DNA from: Bacteroidales bacterium
GTDB taxonomy: Bacteria; Bacteroidota; Bacteroidia; Bacteroidales; UBA932
DNA: 64,000 bases
Reading direction: 5' to 3'
Assembly (NCBI GenBank): GCA_011620605.1
Contig: WOYW01000011.1
Coordinates: 124,001-188,000 of the forward strand
This document shows, piece by piece, positions 24,935-34,617 of the stretch (position 1 is its first letter; every line of letters starts with the position of its first letter). The notes beneath the pieces are model-generated. The model saw nothing but the letters and a program-made list of their open reading frames with translations, ran no database searches and was not told where the DNA came from. A program made the position numbers and the translations under genes.

Positions 24935-25588
24935 ATGGACAAAAATCAGATCAGGGAAACCATTGCCCGTCGTGCGGCAAAAGAATTAAAAGACGGATAC
25001 GTTGTGAACCTGGGAATTGGACTGCCTACACAGGTTCTCAAATACCTGCCTGCAGATGTGAAAGTAATCATGCAATCCGAAAACGGATGCCTGGGGATGG
25101 GAAATCCGCCGGCACCCGGTCAGGAAGATCCGGACCTGATAGATGCAGGAGGAGGCCCCATCACATTGAAAGAAGGGGCATCCTGTTTCGATTCGTCCAT
25201 TTCTTTTTCCATTATTCGTGGCGGCCATGTAGACGTGACCATCCTGGGCTCGCTGCAGGTGGATGAAAAAGGCAATATAGCCAATTGGTGCATACCGGGT
25301 AAAAAGACACCTGGAATGGGAGGGGCTATGGACCTGGTGACCGGGGCCAAAAAAGTATTGGTAACTATGGAACACACGGCTAATGGGAATCATAAAATAT
25401 TGAAAGAATGTACATTACCACTGACTGCCGCAGGCCAGGTAGACCGTATCTTTACTGAAATGGGGGTTATCGATGTTACACCGGAAGGGTTGGTATTGCA
25501 GGAGATCAATCCCGAATTCACGCTCGAACAGGTGCAGGAAGCCACAGGTTGCAAACTCATTGTGGCAAAAGATCTAAAAGAAATGTAA
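24935..25588 (+). CDS. atoA: CoA-transferase subunit B (acetoacetate CoA-transferase beta)
   Basis: This 217-residue catalytic subunit is the partner of the alpha subunit at 15055. Glu49 in QSENGCLGMG is the nucleophile that forms the glutamyl-CoA intermediate in family I CoA-transferases. GIGLPT near residue 27 and GGHVDVTILG are conserved. Encoding the two subunits at opposite ends of one operon is unusual in general, though the alpha subunit has been seen apart from kam genes in other lysine clusters. It is predicted to activate acetoacetate from the Kce reaction. Confidence 0.92.
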   Translation: MDKNQIRETIARRAAKELKDGYVVNLGIGLPTQVLKYLPADVKVIMQSENGCLGMGNPPAPGQEDPDLIDAGGGPITLKEGASCFDSSISFSIIRGGHVDVTILGSLQVDEKGNIANWCIPGKKTPGMGGAMDLVTGAKKVLVTMEHTANGNHKILKECTLPLTAAGQVDRIFTEMGVIDVTPEGLVLQEINPEFTLEQVQEATGCKLIVAKDLKEM

Positions 25589-25609
25589 TTAATATAAAAT
25601 CAATTTATT

Positions 25610-26815
25610 ATGGAAAAAGTGTATATCATTGCAGCCAAACGTACAGCTATCGGTAAAATGTTGGGATCCTTAACCGGTGTAAGCCCGGCAGATATGGCAA
25701 CCGTTGTTATCAAAAACATTCTGGAAGAAACCCGGCTGGATCCTTCAATCATAGATGAGGTGATAGTAGGGAATATACTGATGGCCGGACAAAAACAGGG
25801 AATAGCCCGCCAGGCTTCCATAAATGCAGGAATTCCGGATTTTGTTCCTGCCTACGGGGTTAATATGATCTGCGGGAGTGGTATGAAATCCATAATAAAC
25901 GGATATGAGTCCATTTTATGTGGTCACGCACGCATCATACTGGCAGGAGGCGTGGAAAATATGTCATCGGCCGGTTTTGTTTTACAGGGAGTCAGGGAAG
26001 GAATAAAAATGGGCGATTTTAAAGCCATAGACCACATGGTTACCGACGGACTAACAGATGCCTTCGGGAATTACCACATGGGTATTACGGCAGAAAATAT
26101 TGCCGAAAAATACAATATTACCCGGGAACAGCAGGATACTTTTGCCTTTGCCTCCCAGCAGAAAGCCATCAACGCCATAGACCAGGGGAAATTCAAAGAA
26201 GAGATCGTCCCGGTAACCATCAGGCGCAAAAAAGAATCCGTGGAATTCGATACAGACGAATATCCCAACAGGAATACCACTTTGGAAAAAATGGCAACCC
26301 TGCGTCCCGCTTTCAAAAAAGACGGGACAGTGACTGCGGGTAATTCTTCGGGGATCAACGATGGAGCTTCTTTTGTACTGCTGGCTTCGGAACAGGCTGT
26401 AAAGGAATTGGGACTGAACCCTATGGCACAGATTGTTGCTACGGGACAGGCCGGAGTCGATCCCGCCTATATGGGAATGGGACCGGTCCCTGCCGTGGAC
26501 AAAGCCCTCAAACGTGCTGGAATGTCTCTTGACCAAATGGACCTGGTTGAACTTAACGAAGCGTTTGCTGCACAGTCCCTGGGGGTTATGCATGAATTGC
26601 AGCAACAGCATGGAGTGGACCGTGAATGGTTTGATAAGCATTGCAATGTAAACGGTGGTGCCATTGCCCTGGGGCATCCCATAGGTGCTTCCGGCAACCG
26701 TATTACCGTAACACTTCTTTATGAAATGAAGAAAAGAGGTTCCGATTTTGGTCTGGCTTCTCTTTGTATTGGCGGAGGAATGGGTACTGCTTTGATCCTC
26801 AAAAACATGCAGTAA
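25610..26815 (+). CDS. Acetyl-CoA C-acetyltransferase (thiolase)
   Basis: This 401-residue type II thiolase has nucleophile Cys88 (NMICGSGMKS), the catalytic His in NGGAIALGHPIGASG and the second active-site Cys in SLCIGGGMGTA. It would cleave acetoacetyl-CoA, produced both by the aminotransferase branch and by CoA transfer to acetoacetate, into two acetyl-CoA. One acetyl-CoA per lysine is needed to prime Kce. It is the last gene of the lysine operon, 21 bases after atoA. Operation in the cleavage direction is inferred from the absence of butyrate-forming genes nearby. Confidence 0.93.
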   Translation: MEKVYIIAAKRTAIGKMLGSLTGVSPADMATVVIKNILEETRLDPSIIDEVIVGNILMAGQKQGIARQASINAGIPDFVPAYGVNMICGSGMKSIINGYESILCGHARIILAGGVENMSSAGFVLQGVREGIKMGDFKAIDHMVTDGLTDAFGNYHMGITAENIAEKYNITREQQDTFAFASQQKAINAIDQGKFKEEIVPVTIRRKKESVEFDTDEYPNRNTTLEKMATLRPAFKKDGTVTAGNSSGINDGASFVLLASEQAVKELGLNPMAQIVATGQAGVDPAYMGMGPVPAVDKALKRAGMSLDQMDLVELNEAFAAQSLGVMHELQQQHGVDREWFDKHCNVNGGAIALGHPIGASGNRITVTLLYEMKKRGSDFGLASLCIGGGMGTALILKNMQ

Positions 26816-26885
26816 TTCAAAAAACGAAAGTGTCTCTGATTCAAAAAAAATGCATATTTTTAACCGGATTTAAAAAAAACTGGTT

Positions 26886-28532
26886 ATGAAAACTCATTAT
26901 CTGGAATACATCCACAACAGTATAGTGAAGGCGTGGGATAGCCCTGCGCTTACTAACTATAAAAAGAATTCATATACTTATGGCGAAATGGCTCAAAAGA
27001 TCGCCCGGTACCATATCCTATTTGAGAAAATGGGATTGAAAAAAGGAGAAAAGGTGGCTCTTTGCGGTCCCAACAGTGCCGAATGGGGCATTGCTTTCAT
27101 GGCGGCATCCTCTTACGAGGCGGTGGCTGTCCCGTTGCTGAACGATTTTATTCCCGACAGTGTTATGACTCTGACGGATCATTCGGAAGCGAAGATCTTT
27201 TTTGTAAGCCGGGAGATCTGGGACAAGACGGATATAGCCCGCATGCCCCTCCTTGAACTTGTCATTATCTTGGAAGATTGGCAGATAGCTTATGCCAAAG
27301 ATCCTGCCGTAAAGGAAGCGGACGATAACCTGGATTCATTGTTCCACGAAAAATATCCCAACGGATTTGGTCCCGGTGATGTCAATTATCCTACCGACAA
27401 TTTTGACGACCTGGCATTGATCAATTATACCTCCGGCACTACCAGTGCTCCCAAGGGAGTTATGCTGACCTACAGGAACATTAGTTCAAACACACAGTTT
27501 GGTTTGAGTGAATTGCCTAACGGTCCGGGTGATAATATCGTTTCCATGCTGCCCATGGCCCATATGTACGGAATGGCCTTTGAATATCTCTACCAGCTGG
27601 CAGGAGGCACGCAGGTCTTTTTCCTCGGCAAGGTCCCTTCCCCCAAAGTCCTTCTGGATGCGCTGGCCACCGTACAGCCTTACATGCTGATCACCGTACC
27701 GCTGGTCATTGAAAAGATATTCAAAAGCTCGGTGTTCCCAACCATCCGTAAACCCATTGTCAAATCCATCATGAAGGTTCCCGGACTGGCTTCGGTGATA
27801 CATAAGCAAATACGGAAAAAACTACTGCACGCGTTCGGAGGCAAGATCAGGAGCATCGTGATAGGTGGAGCTGCCATAAACCAGGAAGTGGAAGATCTCA
27901 TGAAGATCATCAAATTACCATATACGGTAGGGTACGGAATGACCGAGTGCGCCCCGTTGCTGTCTTATGAGGACCCCCGGAAATTCGTGAAGGGATCCTG
28001 CGGGAAGCCCGTACACAGAATGTCTTTACGTGTTGATTCAGACGATCCTCACACCATAGTGGGAGAATTGCAGGCACGTGGAGACAACGTGATGATAGGG
28101 TATTACAAGAATCCCGAGGCCACGGCTGCCGCTTTTACCAAAGACGGCTGGCTTCGTACCGGGGATCTTGGACTGATTGACAAAGAAAACAACATTTTTA
28201 TCAAAGGCCGCAGCAAAAACCTGATTGTCGGGGCAAACGGACAGAATATTTATCCCGAGGAGATCGAAGACAAACTGAACAACCAACCATACGTTGTAGA
28301 GTCCATTATCGTGGAACGGGACAAAAAACTGGTAGCCCTGGTATTTCCCGATTACGACCGGGTTTCCCAGGAATCCCTGGATTCCATGAACCTGGCACAG
28401 CTGATGGAAGAAAACCGAATGCGGTTGAATATGTTACTTCCTGTTTTCTGCAGGATCCACAAAATTGAACTGCAGTCCGAAGCGTTTGAAAAGACTCCAA
28501 AGAGAAGTATTAAACGTTTCCTTTATAAGTAG
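26886..28532 (+). CDS. AMP-binding acyl-CoA synthetase (long-chain type)
   Basis: This 548-residue adenylate-forming enzyme activates a carboxylic acid with ATP and CoA. The AMP signature YTSGTTSAPKGVML is near residue 182. The YGMTECAP block, GDLG and the hinge GRSKNLIVGANGQNIYPEEIED are present. A C-terminal Lys in TPKRSIKRFL suits the catalytic lysine. Length and the lack of an N-terminal extension fit long-chain fatty acyl-CoA ligases of Bacteroidota. It lies 70 bases after thiolase, so it may have its own promoter and may not belong to lysine metabolism. The 3' end overlaps the convergent queH by 23 bases. Substrate is unknown. Confidence 0.85.
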   Translation: MKTHYLEYIHNSIVKAWDSPALTNYKKNSYTYGEMAQKIARYHILFEKMGLKKGEKVALCGPNSAEWGIAFMAASSYEAVAVPLLNDFIPDSVMTLTDHSEAKIFFVSREIWDKTDIARMPLLELVIILEDWQIAYAKDPAVKEADDNLDSLFHEKYPNGFGPGDVNYPTDNFDDLALINYTSGTTSAPKGVMLTYRNISSNTQFGLSELPNGPGDNIVSMLPMAHMYGMAFEYLYQLAGGTQVFFLGKVPSPKVLLDALATVQPYMLITVPLVIEKIFKSSVFPTIRKPIVKSIMKVPGLASVIHKQIRKKLLHAFGGKIRSIVIGGAAINQEVEDLMKIIKLPYTVGYGMTECAPLLSYEDPRKFVKGSCGKPVHRMSLRVDSDDPHTIVGELQARGDNVMIGYYKNPEATAAAFTKDGWLRTGDLGLIDKENNIFIKGRSKNLIVGANGQNIYPEEIEDKLNNQPYVVESIIVERDKKLVALVFPDYDRVSQESLDSMNLAQLMEENRMRLNMLLPVFCRIHKIELQSEAFEKTPKRSIKRFLYK

Positions 28533-29094
28533 CAGACTGTTTCATAGAGAAAACGCATCCGCAATAATTCTGACGATACAGTTTGTGTTTTTTTGAAATT
28601 TCAACGGAACGGCCAAAACCGTTCCGTTTTTTAAAATCGGAAGGCAGGTAAGTCGGGCTTTCGTGTTTACGCGCCAGTTCTTCACCCAGACTGTTTATCA
28701 GCACTGTATTTTTTTTGTGAGGACTCAGGGTAAGGGAGGTGCAAAAATGGGAGAACCCGTTTTCGCTGGCGTAACGGGCTGTTTCTTCCAGTCTCAGACG
28801 AAAGCAGATCTCACACCGTCGTCCTCCTTCAGGTTCGTTCTCAAAACCTTTAACGGCTTCCAAAAAAACATCCGGGTGGAAGTCTCCTTCCTTAAAGGAT
28901 ACTTCATTTCCGAAGACTTCCCGGGTGTACCTTTTCGATTCATCTCTTCGCAGGATGTATTCACGTTGGGGAGCGATGTTGGGATTATAGAAAAAAACGG
29001 TTACATCGTATTCCGGGTACAAACGTTCCAGGGCCGTTGTGGAACAAGGTCCGCAACAGACATGCAGGAGTAATTTTTTACGGTCGTTATGCAT
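28510..29094 (-). CDS. queH: Epoxyqueuosine reductase QueH
   Basis: This 194-residue enzyme (formerly DUF208) reduces epoxyqueuosine to queuosine in tRNA and replaces cobalamin-dependent QueG in many bacteria. Characteristic cysteines are Cys13, Cys14 and Cys17 (HVCCGPCS), the pair in RRCEICF and the late YCGC, which bind an Fe-S cluster and metal. The frame is open to a TTG at 29109, but the TATATTTG promoter overlaps that position, so ATG at 29094 is the start. It completes the pathway step after QueA (12130-13380). Its 3' end overlaps the convergent acyl-CoA synthetase gene. Confidence 0.93.
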   Translation of the reverse strand: MHNDRKKLLLHVCCGPCSTTALERLYPEYDVTVFFYNPNIAPQREYILRRDESKRYTREVFGNEVSFKEGDFHPDVFLEAVKGFENEPEGGRRCEICFRLRLEETARYASENGFSHFCTSLTLSPHKKNTVLINSLGEELARKHESPTYLPSDFKKRNGFGRSVEISKKHKLYRQNYCGCVFSMKQSATYKGNV

Positions 29095-29106
29095 AGATAT
29101 ATTGTA

Positions 29107-29114
29107 CAAATATA
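29107..29114 (-). promoter_or_regulatory. -7 promoter element for queH
   Basis: TATATTTG on the minus strand ends 13 bases before the queH ATG. It decides the start, since the upstream TTG codon at 29107-29109 lies within this element. Confidence 0.6.
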
Positions 29115-29135
29115 AAGGTTTTCCATGAATTTCAT

Positions 29136-29143
29136 TACTTTTG
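29136..29143 (+). promoter_or_regulatory. -7 promoter element for the RND efflux operon
   Basis: TACTTTTG matches TAnnTTTG and ends 19 bases before the adaptor gene ATG at 29163. It is divergent from the queH promoter. Confidence 0.6.
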
Positions 29144-29162
29144 TATACCCTAAAAACCGTCT

Positions 29163-30212
29163 ATGAAATCACAAATAAATAAAGGCATTTTGATCGTTTT
29201 GGCAGCGGCACTGGTGTTTACTTCCTGCCGGTCAAAGAACAGAAACTACCAATCTGTGGCAGGTGAAGTAAAAGTTGAGGTAATTACGCTAATAGAATCC
29301 ATGACCTGCATCGAAAGGGAATACATCGGGGTGGTGGAAGAATCAAACAGCGTAAAGTTGAGTTTTCCCGCCCCCGGTAAGATCAAAAATGTCTACGTAC
29401 GCGAGGGTCAGACCGTACGGGAAGGGCAACTTTTGGCTGAAACGGATCCCGCCACTCTGGAAAATATGTATGCCACAGCTGCTGCGACTTTACGACAGGC
29501 AGAGGATGCTTACCAAAGGATGCAGCAACTGTATGAATCTAACAGCCTCCCTGAAATACAATTCATTGAAATACAGACCAAACTGGAACAGGCGCGCGCT
29601 TCGGAAAGAATTGCCGCCCGGTCGCTTGCCGAGACAAAGCTTCATGCGCCCCAGCGCGGTGTTGTGGGGGAACGGATGATGGAGCCGGGCATGAACGTTT
29701 TGCCTGACCAGCCGGTGCTGACCCTGCTCAATACGCATAATCCGCTCATTAAGGTAGCCATTCCAGAAAATGAAATATTCGATACCCGCACCGGTCAGAC
29801 GGCGCGGATCACCGTGGGAGCCCTTCGCAATGCGGAAGCAACCGGGAAGATTGTGGAAAAGGGAGTCAGTGCACATCCCCTGTCACACAGTTACAACGTG
29901 AAGATCGCTCCCGACGGGGATCTGGCCGGTCTGCTGCCAGGAATGGTGTGTAAAGTGTTTATCGGAAACCTTACGGGGGAAAACAGCCTGGTGCTGCCGG
30001 TAAACGCCGTGATGCCTTTGGAATTCGGAAAAGGTCATTTTGTATGGGTAGTTGATCAGGATAACACAGTGGACAGAAGAAGTGTTGAAGTGGGAGAGAT
30101 CGTACCCGGGGGCGTGACCATCCTTAAAGGTGTTGTCCCAGGTGACCGTATTGTGATCTCCGGTTTTGACAGGATCAGTGATAACATTAATGTAATCGTG
30201 GTCAATGAGTAA
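29163..30212 (+). CDS. RND efflux periplasmic adaptor (membrane fusion) lipoprotein
   Basis: This 349-residue HlyD/AcrA-type adaptor links inner-membrane RND pump and outer-membrane channel. The N-terminal lipobox is LVFTSCRSK (Cys near 22). The lipoyl half-motifs are seen at FPAPGKIKNVYVREGQTVREGQ and KLHAPQRGVVGE, with a helical hairpin between (about 100-165) and a beta-barrel plus membrane-proximal domain after. It is the first gene of an adaptor-pump-channel operon and overlaps the pump gene by 8 bases. No regulator is adjacent. Substrates are unknown. Confidence 0.92.
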   Translation: MKSQINKGILIVLAAALVFTSCRSKNRNYQSVAGEVKVEVITLIESMTCIEREYIGVVEESNSVKLSFPAPGKIKNVYVREGQTVREGQLLAETDPATLENMYATAAATLRQAEDAYQRMQQLYESNSLPEIQFIEIQTKLEQARASERIAARSLAETKLHAPQRGVVGERMMEPGMNVLPDQPVLTLLNTHNPLIKVAIPENEIFDTRTGQTARITVGALRNAEATGKIVEKGVSAHPLSHSYNVKIAPDGDLAGLLPGMVCKVFIGNLTGENSLVLPVNAVMPLEFGKGHFVWVVDQDNTVDRRSVEVGEIVPGGVTILKGVVPGDRIVISGFDRISDNINVIVVNE

Positions 30213-33200
30213 CAAAAGAAATGGTGTAGTCGAATGGACTATGCACAATCACAAGATCGTTCTTTTGCTGGTTGCTTTCCTGGTGGGACTGGGTATTTAT
30301 GCCCTGCCCAACATGCCTAAAAAGGAATACCCGGACTTTACCATACGCAATGCCCTGGTCTTGGGGATCTACCCCGGAGCCTCTTCGGAACAGGTAGAGG
30401 AAGAGCTGACCGTTCCTCTTGAAAGGCACCTTTTGAATTATAAGGAAGTTGACAGGGAAAATACGTACTCACTGACCCGGGATGGTATGGTCTATTTTGT
30501 TATGGACCTGGTAGATACGGAGAAGAATCCCCGGGATTTCTATGCCAACCTGCGCCTGAACCTGGAAGACCTCAGGGTACAGCTTCCTCCCGGCGTGTTA
30601 CCGCTAATAGTTATCAGCGAATTCGGAGAAACCTCGGCCATTCTGATCACCCTGGAAAGCGATTCCAAAACTTACACACAGCTGGGAAAGATCATGGACC
30701 GCCTTGAAGGCCGCTTACGCACATTGCCCATAGTGGCCAATCTGAAGCGATACGGTGAACAGGAGGAGCAGATAAGTATATACCTGAACAAGGAAAAACT
30801 GGCTGCCTATTCCCTGAATACGCAACAGATAATGATCCAGTTGTTTGCAGGAGGGCTGATCACTTCATCGGGCAATATTACATCCATGGGGGATGTGATC
30901 CCAATTCACCTGAACAATGCCTATACCAGTGAACAGGAAATCCTGGAGCAACCTATATATTTTGACGGATCAGGCAATGTACTCCGTGTAAAGGATATCG
31001 GAAAAATCATCCGGGAATACCCGGCCCCCGTCAGTTACATAACCAATAACGGCAAGAAGTGCCTCCTTTTGTCCATGGAAATGAGCAAAGGGTTTAATAT
31101 GGTCGAATTGGGAAAACAGGTAGACCTTATACTGAAAGATTTTGAATCGGAACTCCCGCCGGATGTAAGTGTGTTCCGGATCGCCGATCAACCCAAAGTA
31201 GTCTCGGATTCGGTTTATTCGTTTCTCAAGGAAATGCTGATAGCCATATTGGCGGTTATTGCCGTGATGATCGTTATGTTGCCCCTCAGGGTGGCATCTG
31301 TTGCCGCAACAGCCATTCCCATAACCATTTTCATCTCCATCGGGATCATGTATGTCATAGGTTTTGAGATCAATACCGTGACTCTGGCTTCCCTTTTGGT
31401 CGTATTAGGTATGGTGGTTGATGACAGCATAGTGGTCATTGACAATTACATGACATTCCTGGATCATGGTATGAGTCGGTGGAAAGCTTCTATTAAAGCG
31501 GCCAGTTCCTATTTTCGTTCTGTCTTTTCGGCAACCCTGGCAATTAGCGTTACGTTTTTTCCCTTCTATTTCACTTTTCCAGAAAATTTCGTGGAATTCA
31601 TTTTCATGGCACCGTGGGCAATATCCATTTCCCTGATGGTCTCTCTGGGTATCGCTATGTTATATATACCTTATTTCCAGTATTTCACAATACGGAAGGG
31701 GTTAAGACAAGTAGTTGAAAAGCAACGAAAGAAAAGCAAAAGAGGTATTTCCATACTTGAGTTGTTCGGGGTCTTCTACGAAAAAACCTTGCGTAAAGCT
31801 TTTGCACACCCCGTATGGGTCATAGTGATAATTGTCCTGTTCCTGGTTTTGCCGTATTTTGTATACACGCAATTGCCCAAACGCCTTATGCCGATGGCCG
31901 ACAGGAACCAGTTTGTGGTTGAAATATACCTGCCTTTCGGATCTGCACTTGAAGACACGGAGAAGGTCTCGGATTCCCTACGTAATATGATCCAGAAAGA
32001 TGAACGGGTCCTGGCCGTCACTTCTTTCATTGGGACCAGTGCGCCCAGGTTCCAGGCTTCATATACCCCTCAGATCCCTGGGTCGCACTTTGGACAGTTC
32101 ATAGTCAACACCCCGTCTTCCAAGGTAACCGAAGAACTGGTAGCTGAATACCAAAAGAAATACATACACTATTTCCCGGGAACGTATGTTCGTGTAAAGC
32201 AATTGGATTACTCCATTCTTGCAGCCAACGAGGTAGAGGTGAGGTTAATAGGGGAAGACAAACAGGCAATTATGCACCTGGGTGATTCCCTTGCAGTTGA
32301 ATTGAGGAAGATCCCGGATATTGCCAGTGTACGTTCCGACTATGGAGGAATGCAATACGGTGTTGACGTACAGGTAGATGCAACCAAAGCATCAAGGGTG
32401 GGAATTAATCCCGGTTACCTTTCACTAAACCTGGCTTCCAGGTATTCGGGTGTTCCTGTAACCTCTGTGCTGACTGACGGCAAAACAGTTCCGGTAGTTA
32501 TCAGAATGCATGAAGAAGAAGGATCTCCGGATATTGCAAGTCTGGGTGATGAATACGTACAGGGGATGATCCCCGGAGTAAGCGTACCGCTCAGGCAGAT
32601 CGCAAAGGTGGAACCCGAATGGAACATTTCACAAATAGTAAGAAGAAACGGGTTTCCTACTTTGACACTCATGATGGACCTGGATTACGGAAAAATATCG
32701 ACCGATGTCTTTGATCAGGTGAAGGATGTTATGGACAACACAACCATGCCTGAAGGTATCCGTTTTCAGTATGGTGGAACCTACCATGCAGATAAGTCCA
32801 TGATGCCGGATATCCTGCAGGGAGTTGCCATAGCTGTTTTTCTGATATTTTTGATCCTGTTGTTTCATTTCAAAAAAGTATCCCTGGCACTTCTGGTCAT
32901 GGGATCCACTACATTAAGTATTTTAGGAGCCTTCGTCGGCACCTGGATCCTGGGCCTGCCCGTGAGCCTGACCACATTCCTGGGTCTGGTGACCCTGATA
33001 GGGCTGGTGGTCAGAAACGGGATCATTATGTTCGATTATGCCGAGTTGTTGCGATCCGAGGGATCTTCTGTCAAAGAAGCGGCGTTCAGGGCGGGATGCA
33101 GGCGAATACGTCCTATTTTCCAGACATCTTCGTCTACGGCCGTAGCAGTTATCCCCATGCTTGTAGTCAACGATTCCCTCTGGGCTCCCATGGCAGCTAC

Positions 33201-33327
33201 CATATGTTTTGGGGTCATTACCTCCATGTTCTTTGTTTCAGTTTTCATGCCCGTAATTTACTGGCTGTTATACCGGAAACAGGATAAGGCCCGGTCCATT
33301 AGCGAACCTGAAAAACTGACGTTGTAA
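30205..33327 (+). CDS. RND efflux pump, inner-membrane permease (AcrB/MdtB type)
   Basis: This 1040-residue proton-driven transporter has two repeats of six membrane helices and large periplasmic loops. The first helix follows WTMHNHKIVLLLVAF. The TM4 proton-relay aspartates are in VVDDSIVVIDN near residue 408. The porter-domain motif YPGASSEQVEEELTVPLE is near residue 52. It is a hydrophobe/amphiphile (HAE) type pump rather than a heavy-metal one. Length is normal for Bacteroidota members. It is coupled to the adaptor upstream and touches the outer-membrane channel gene by a 1-base overlap. Confidence 0.95.
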   Translation: MSNKRNGVVEWTMHNHKIVLLLVAFLVGLGIYALPNMPKKEYPDFTIRNALVLGIYPGASSEQVEEELTVPLERHLLNYKEVDRENTYSLTRDGMVYFVMDLVDTEKNPRDFYANLRLNLEDLRVQLPPGVLPLIVISEFGETSAILITLESDSKTYTQLGKIMDRLEGRLRTLPIVANLKRYGEQEEQISIYLNKEKLAAYSLNTQQIMIQLFAGGLITSSGNITSMGDVIPIHLNNAYTSEQEILEQPIYFDGSGNVLRVKDIGKIIREYPAPVSYITNNGKKCLLLSMEMSKGFNMVELGKQVDLILKDFESELPPDVSVFRIADQPKVVSDSVYSFLKEMLIAILAVIAVMIVMLPLRVASVAATAIPITIFISIGIMYVIGFEINTVTLASLLVVLGMVVDDSIVVIDNYMTFLDHGMSRWKASIKAASSYFRSVFSATLAISVTFFPFYFTFPENFVEFIFMAPWAISISLMVSLGIAMLYIPYFQYFTIRKGLRQVVEKQRKKSKRGISILELFGVFYEKTLRKAFAHPVWVIVIIVLFLVLPYFVYTQLPKRLMPMADRNQFVVEIYLPFGSALEDTEKVSDSLRNMIQKDERVLAVTSFIGTSAPRFQASYTPQIPGSHFGQFIVNTPSSKVTEELVAEYQKKYIHYFPGTYVRVKQLDYSILAANEVEVRLIGEDKQAIMHLGDSLAVELRKIPDIASVRSDYGGMQYGVDVQVDATKASRVGINPGYLSLNLASRYSGVPVTSVLTDGKTVPVVIRMHEEEGSPDIASLGDEYVQGMIPGVSVPLRQIAKVEPEWNISQIVRRNGFPTLTLMMDLDYGKISTDVFDQVKDVMDNTTMPEGIRFQYGGTYHADKSMMPDILQGVAIAVFLIFLILLFHFKKVSLALLVMGSTTLSILGAFVGTWILGLPVSLTTFLGLVTLIGLVVRNGIIMFDYAELLRSEGSSVKEAAFRAGCRRIRPIFQTSSSTAVAVIPMLVVNDSLWAPMAATICFGVITSMFFVSVFMPVIYWLLYRKQDKARSISEPEKLTL

Positions 33328-34607
33328 TGAAGAAGATATTTTATTTGGTATTTGCTTTCGGGCTCCTGGCTCCCAAACCGCTTGCCTCACAACCTTATAC
33401 ATTGCAGGATTGCAGGCAGATGGCCCTGAAAAACAATGCACGGATACAAGATATGAAACTGGGGGAACAGATATCCGTCCAAATGAAAAAACAGGCACTA
33501 ACCTATTTTTTCCCGAACATATCCGCATTCGGGATGGGATTTCAGGCAAGCAACCCCATGATATCCATTGATATGGGAATGCTGGGAAGCATGGAACTGC
33601 TCAAAGACGGTATCCTGGTAAGTGCCACGGCCATCCAACCGGTATTCATGGGCGGAAAGATCTTGTATTCCACAAAGCTTGCCAATCTTGGAATACAGTC
33701 CGGTGAACTTTTTACGCAAAGAACAGTAGACGAGGTCCTGGATAAAACCGAAGAATATTACTGGCTTCTCTATTCCTTATCAGAGAAACGGGAAACCGTA
33801 TCTCTAATGAAAAACGTACTGGACTCAGTGGAAAAAGACGTGCAGCAGGCTTACAATGCGGGGATCCTGGGAAGAAATGAAGTGCTGAAAGTAAAATTGC
33901 AAAAGAACACCCTCACTTCCAAAAACGTGGAACTGGAAAACGGTATCTACATGGCAACCATGGCACTGGCACGTGAGATCGGATTATCCGTAGATTCCCT
34001 GGACAATTTTGAAATTGCCCCTCCGGGAGACCTTACTTTTGCCGATCCCATGGAATTTTATGTGGAACCGGTTTCGGTTGTTGATCAGAGGACAGAATAC
34101 CGTTTGCTGGATATGGGTGTCCGTGCAGCCGCACTCCAAAAAAAGATAGAACGGGCTGGTTATCTGCCCAGGATAGGTGTGGGAGCGATGTATTATTATG
34201 AAAACCTTCTGGACAAGGACAATTGGAACGGAGCCATAATGGCTGCCGTTCAGGTTCCCATATCTGACTGGGCCAGGGGATCCTTTGCTATAAAGCAGAA
34301 GAAACTGGAAGAAGACAGGGCTCGTATTCAGAAAGAAGACGGACGCCAGCAATTGCTTATGCAGATCCGTCAGGCATGGGGCTCATTCGTTGAATCTTAC
34401 CAGAAATTGCTGTTGGCAGAACTTACCGTGGAAGAATCGGAAGAAAACGCCAGGCTGAATGAAGATTATTTCAAAGCCGGGACGGTCAGTCTGACCGAAT
34501 TACTGGCTGCCAGGGGTTTTCTCCAGGAGAGCTATGATAAGAAAACTGATGCCGTAAAAGATTACCAGATGGCAAAATGCCGGTACCTTCAGGTTACCGG
34601 ACGCTGA
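33327..34607 (+). CDS. TolC-family outer-membrane efflux protein
   Basis: This 426-residue outer-membrane channel has a signal peptide (about 1-21, ending LAS) and two OEP repeats of long coiled-coil helices, around 25-215 and 240-425. The YTLQDCRQMALKNN opening is typical. It would join the pump and adaptor to form a tripartite exporter. The start codon overlaps the pump stop by one base (TAATG). The gene ends 10 bases before the convergent TonB-operon tail. There is no Cys lipidation site at the usual place. Confidence 0.92.
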   Translation: MKKIFYLVFAFGLLAPKPLASQPYTLQDCRQMALKNNARIQDMKLGEQISVQMKKQALTYFFPNISAFGMGFQASNPMISIDMGMLGSMELLKDGILVSATAIQPVFMGGKILYSTKLANLGIQSGELFTQRTVDEVLDKTEEYYWLLYSLSEKRETVSLMKNVLDSVEKDVQQAYNAGILGRNEVLKVKLQKNTLTSKNVELENGIYMATMALAREIGLSVDSLDNFEIAPPGDLTFADPMEFYVEPVSVVDQRTEYRLLDMGVRAAALQKKIERAGYLPRIGVGAMYYYENLLDKDNWNGAIMAAVQVPISDWARGSFAIKQKKLEEDRARIQKEDGRQQLLMQIRQAWGSFVESYQKLLLAELTVEESEENARLNEDYFKAGTVSLTELLAARGFLQESYDKKTDAVKDYQMAKCRYLQVTGR

Positions 34608-34617
34608 AAGATCCCTT

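Noticed and set aside
29095-29109. TTG start extending QueH by five codons
   Set aside because: The promoter element at 29107-29114 covers it; ATG 29094 is preferred.
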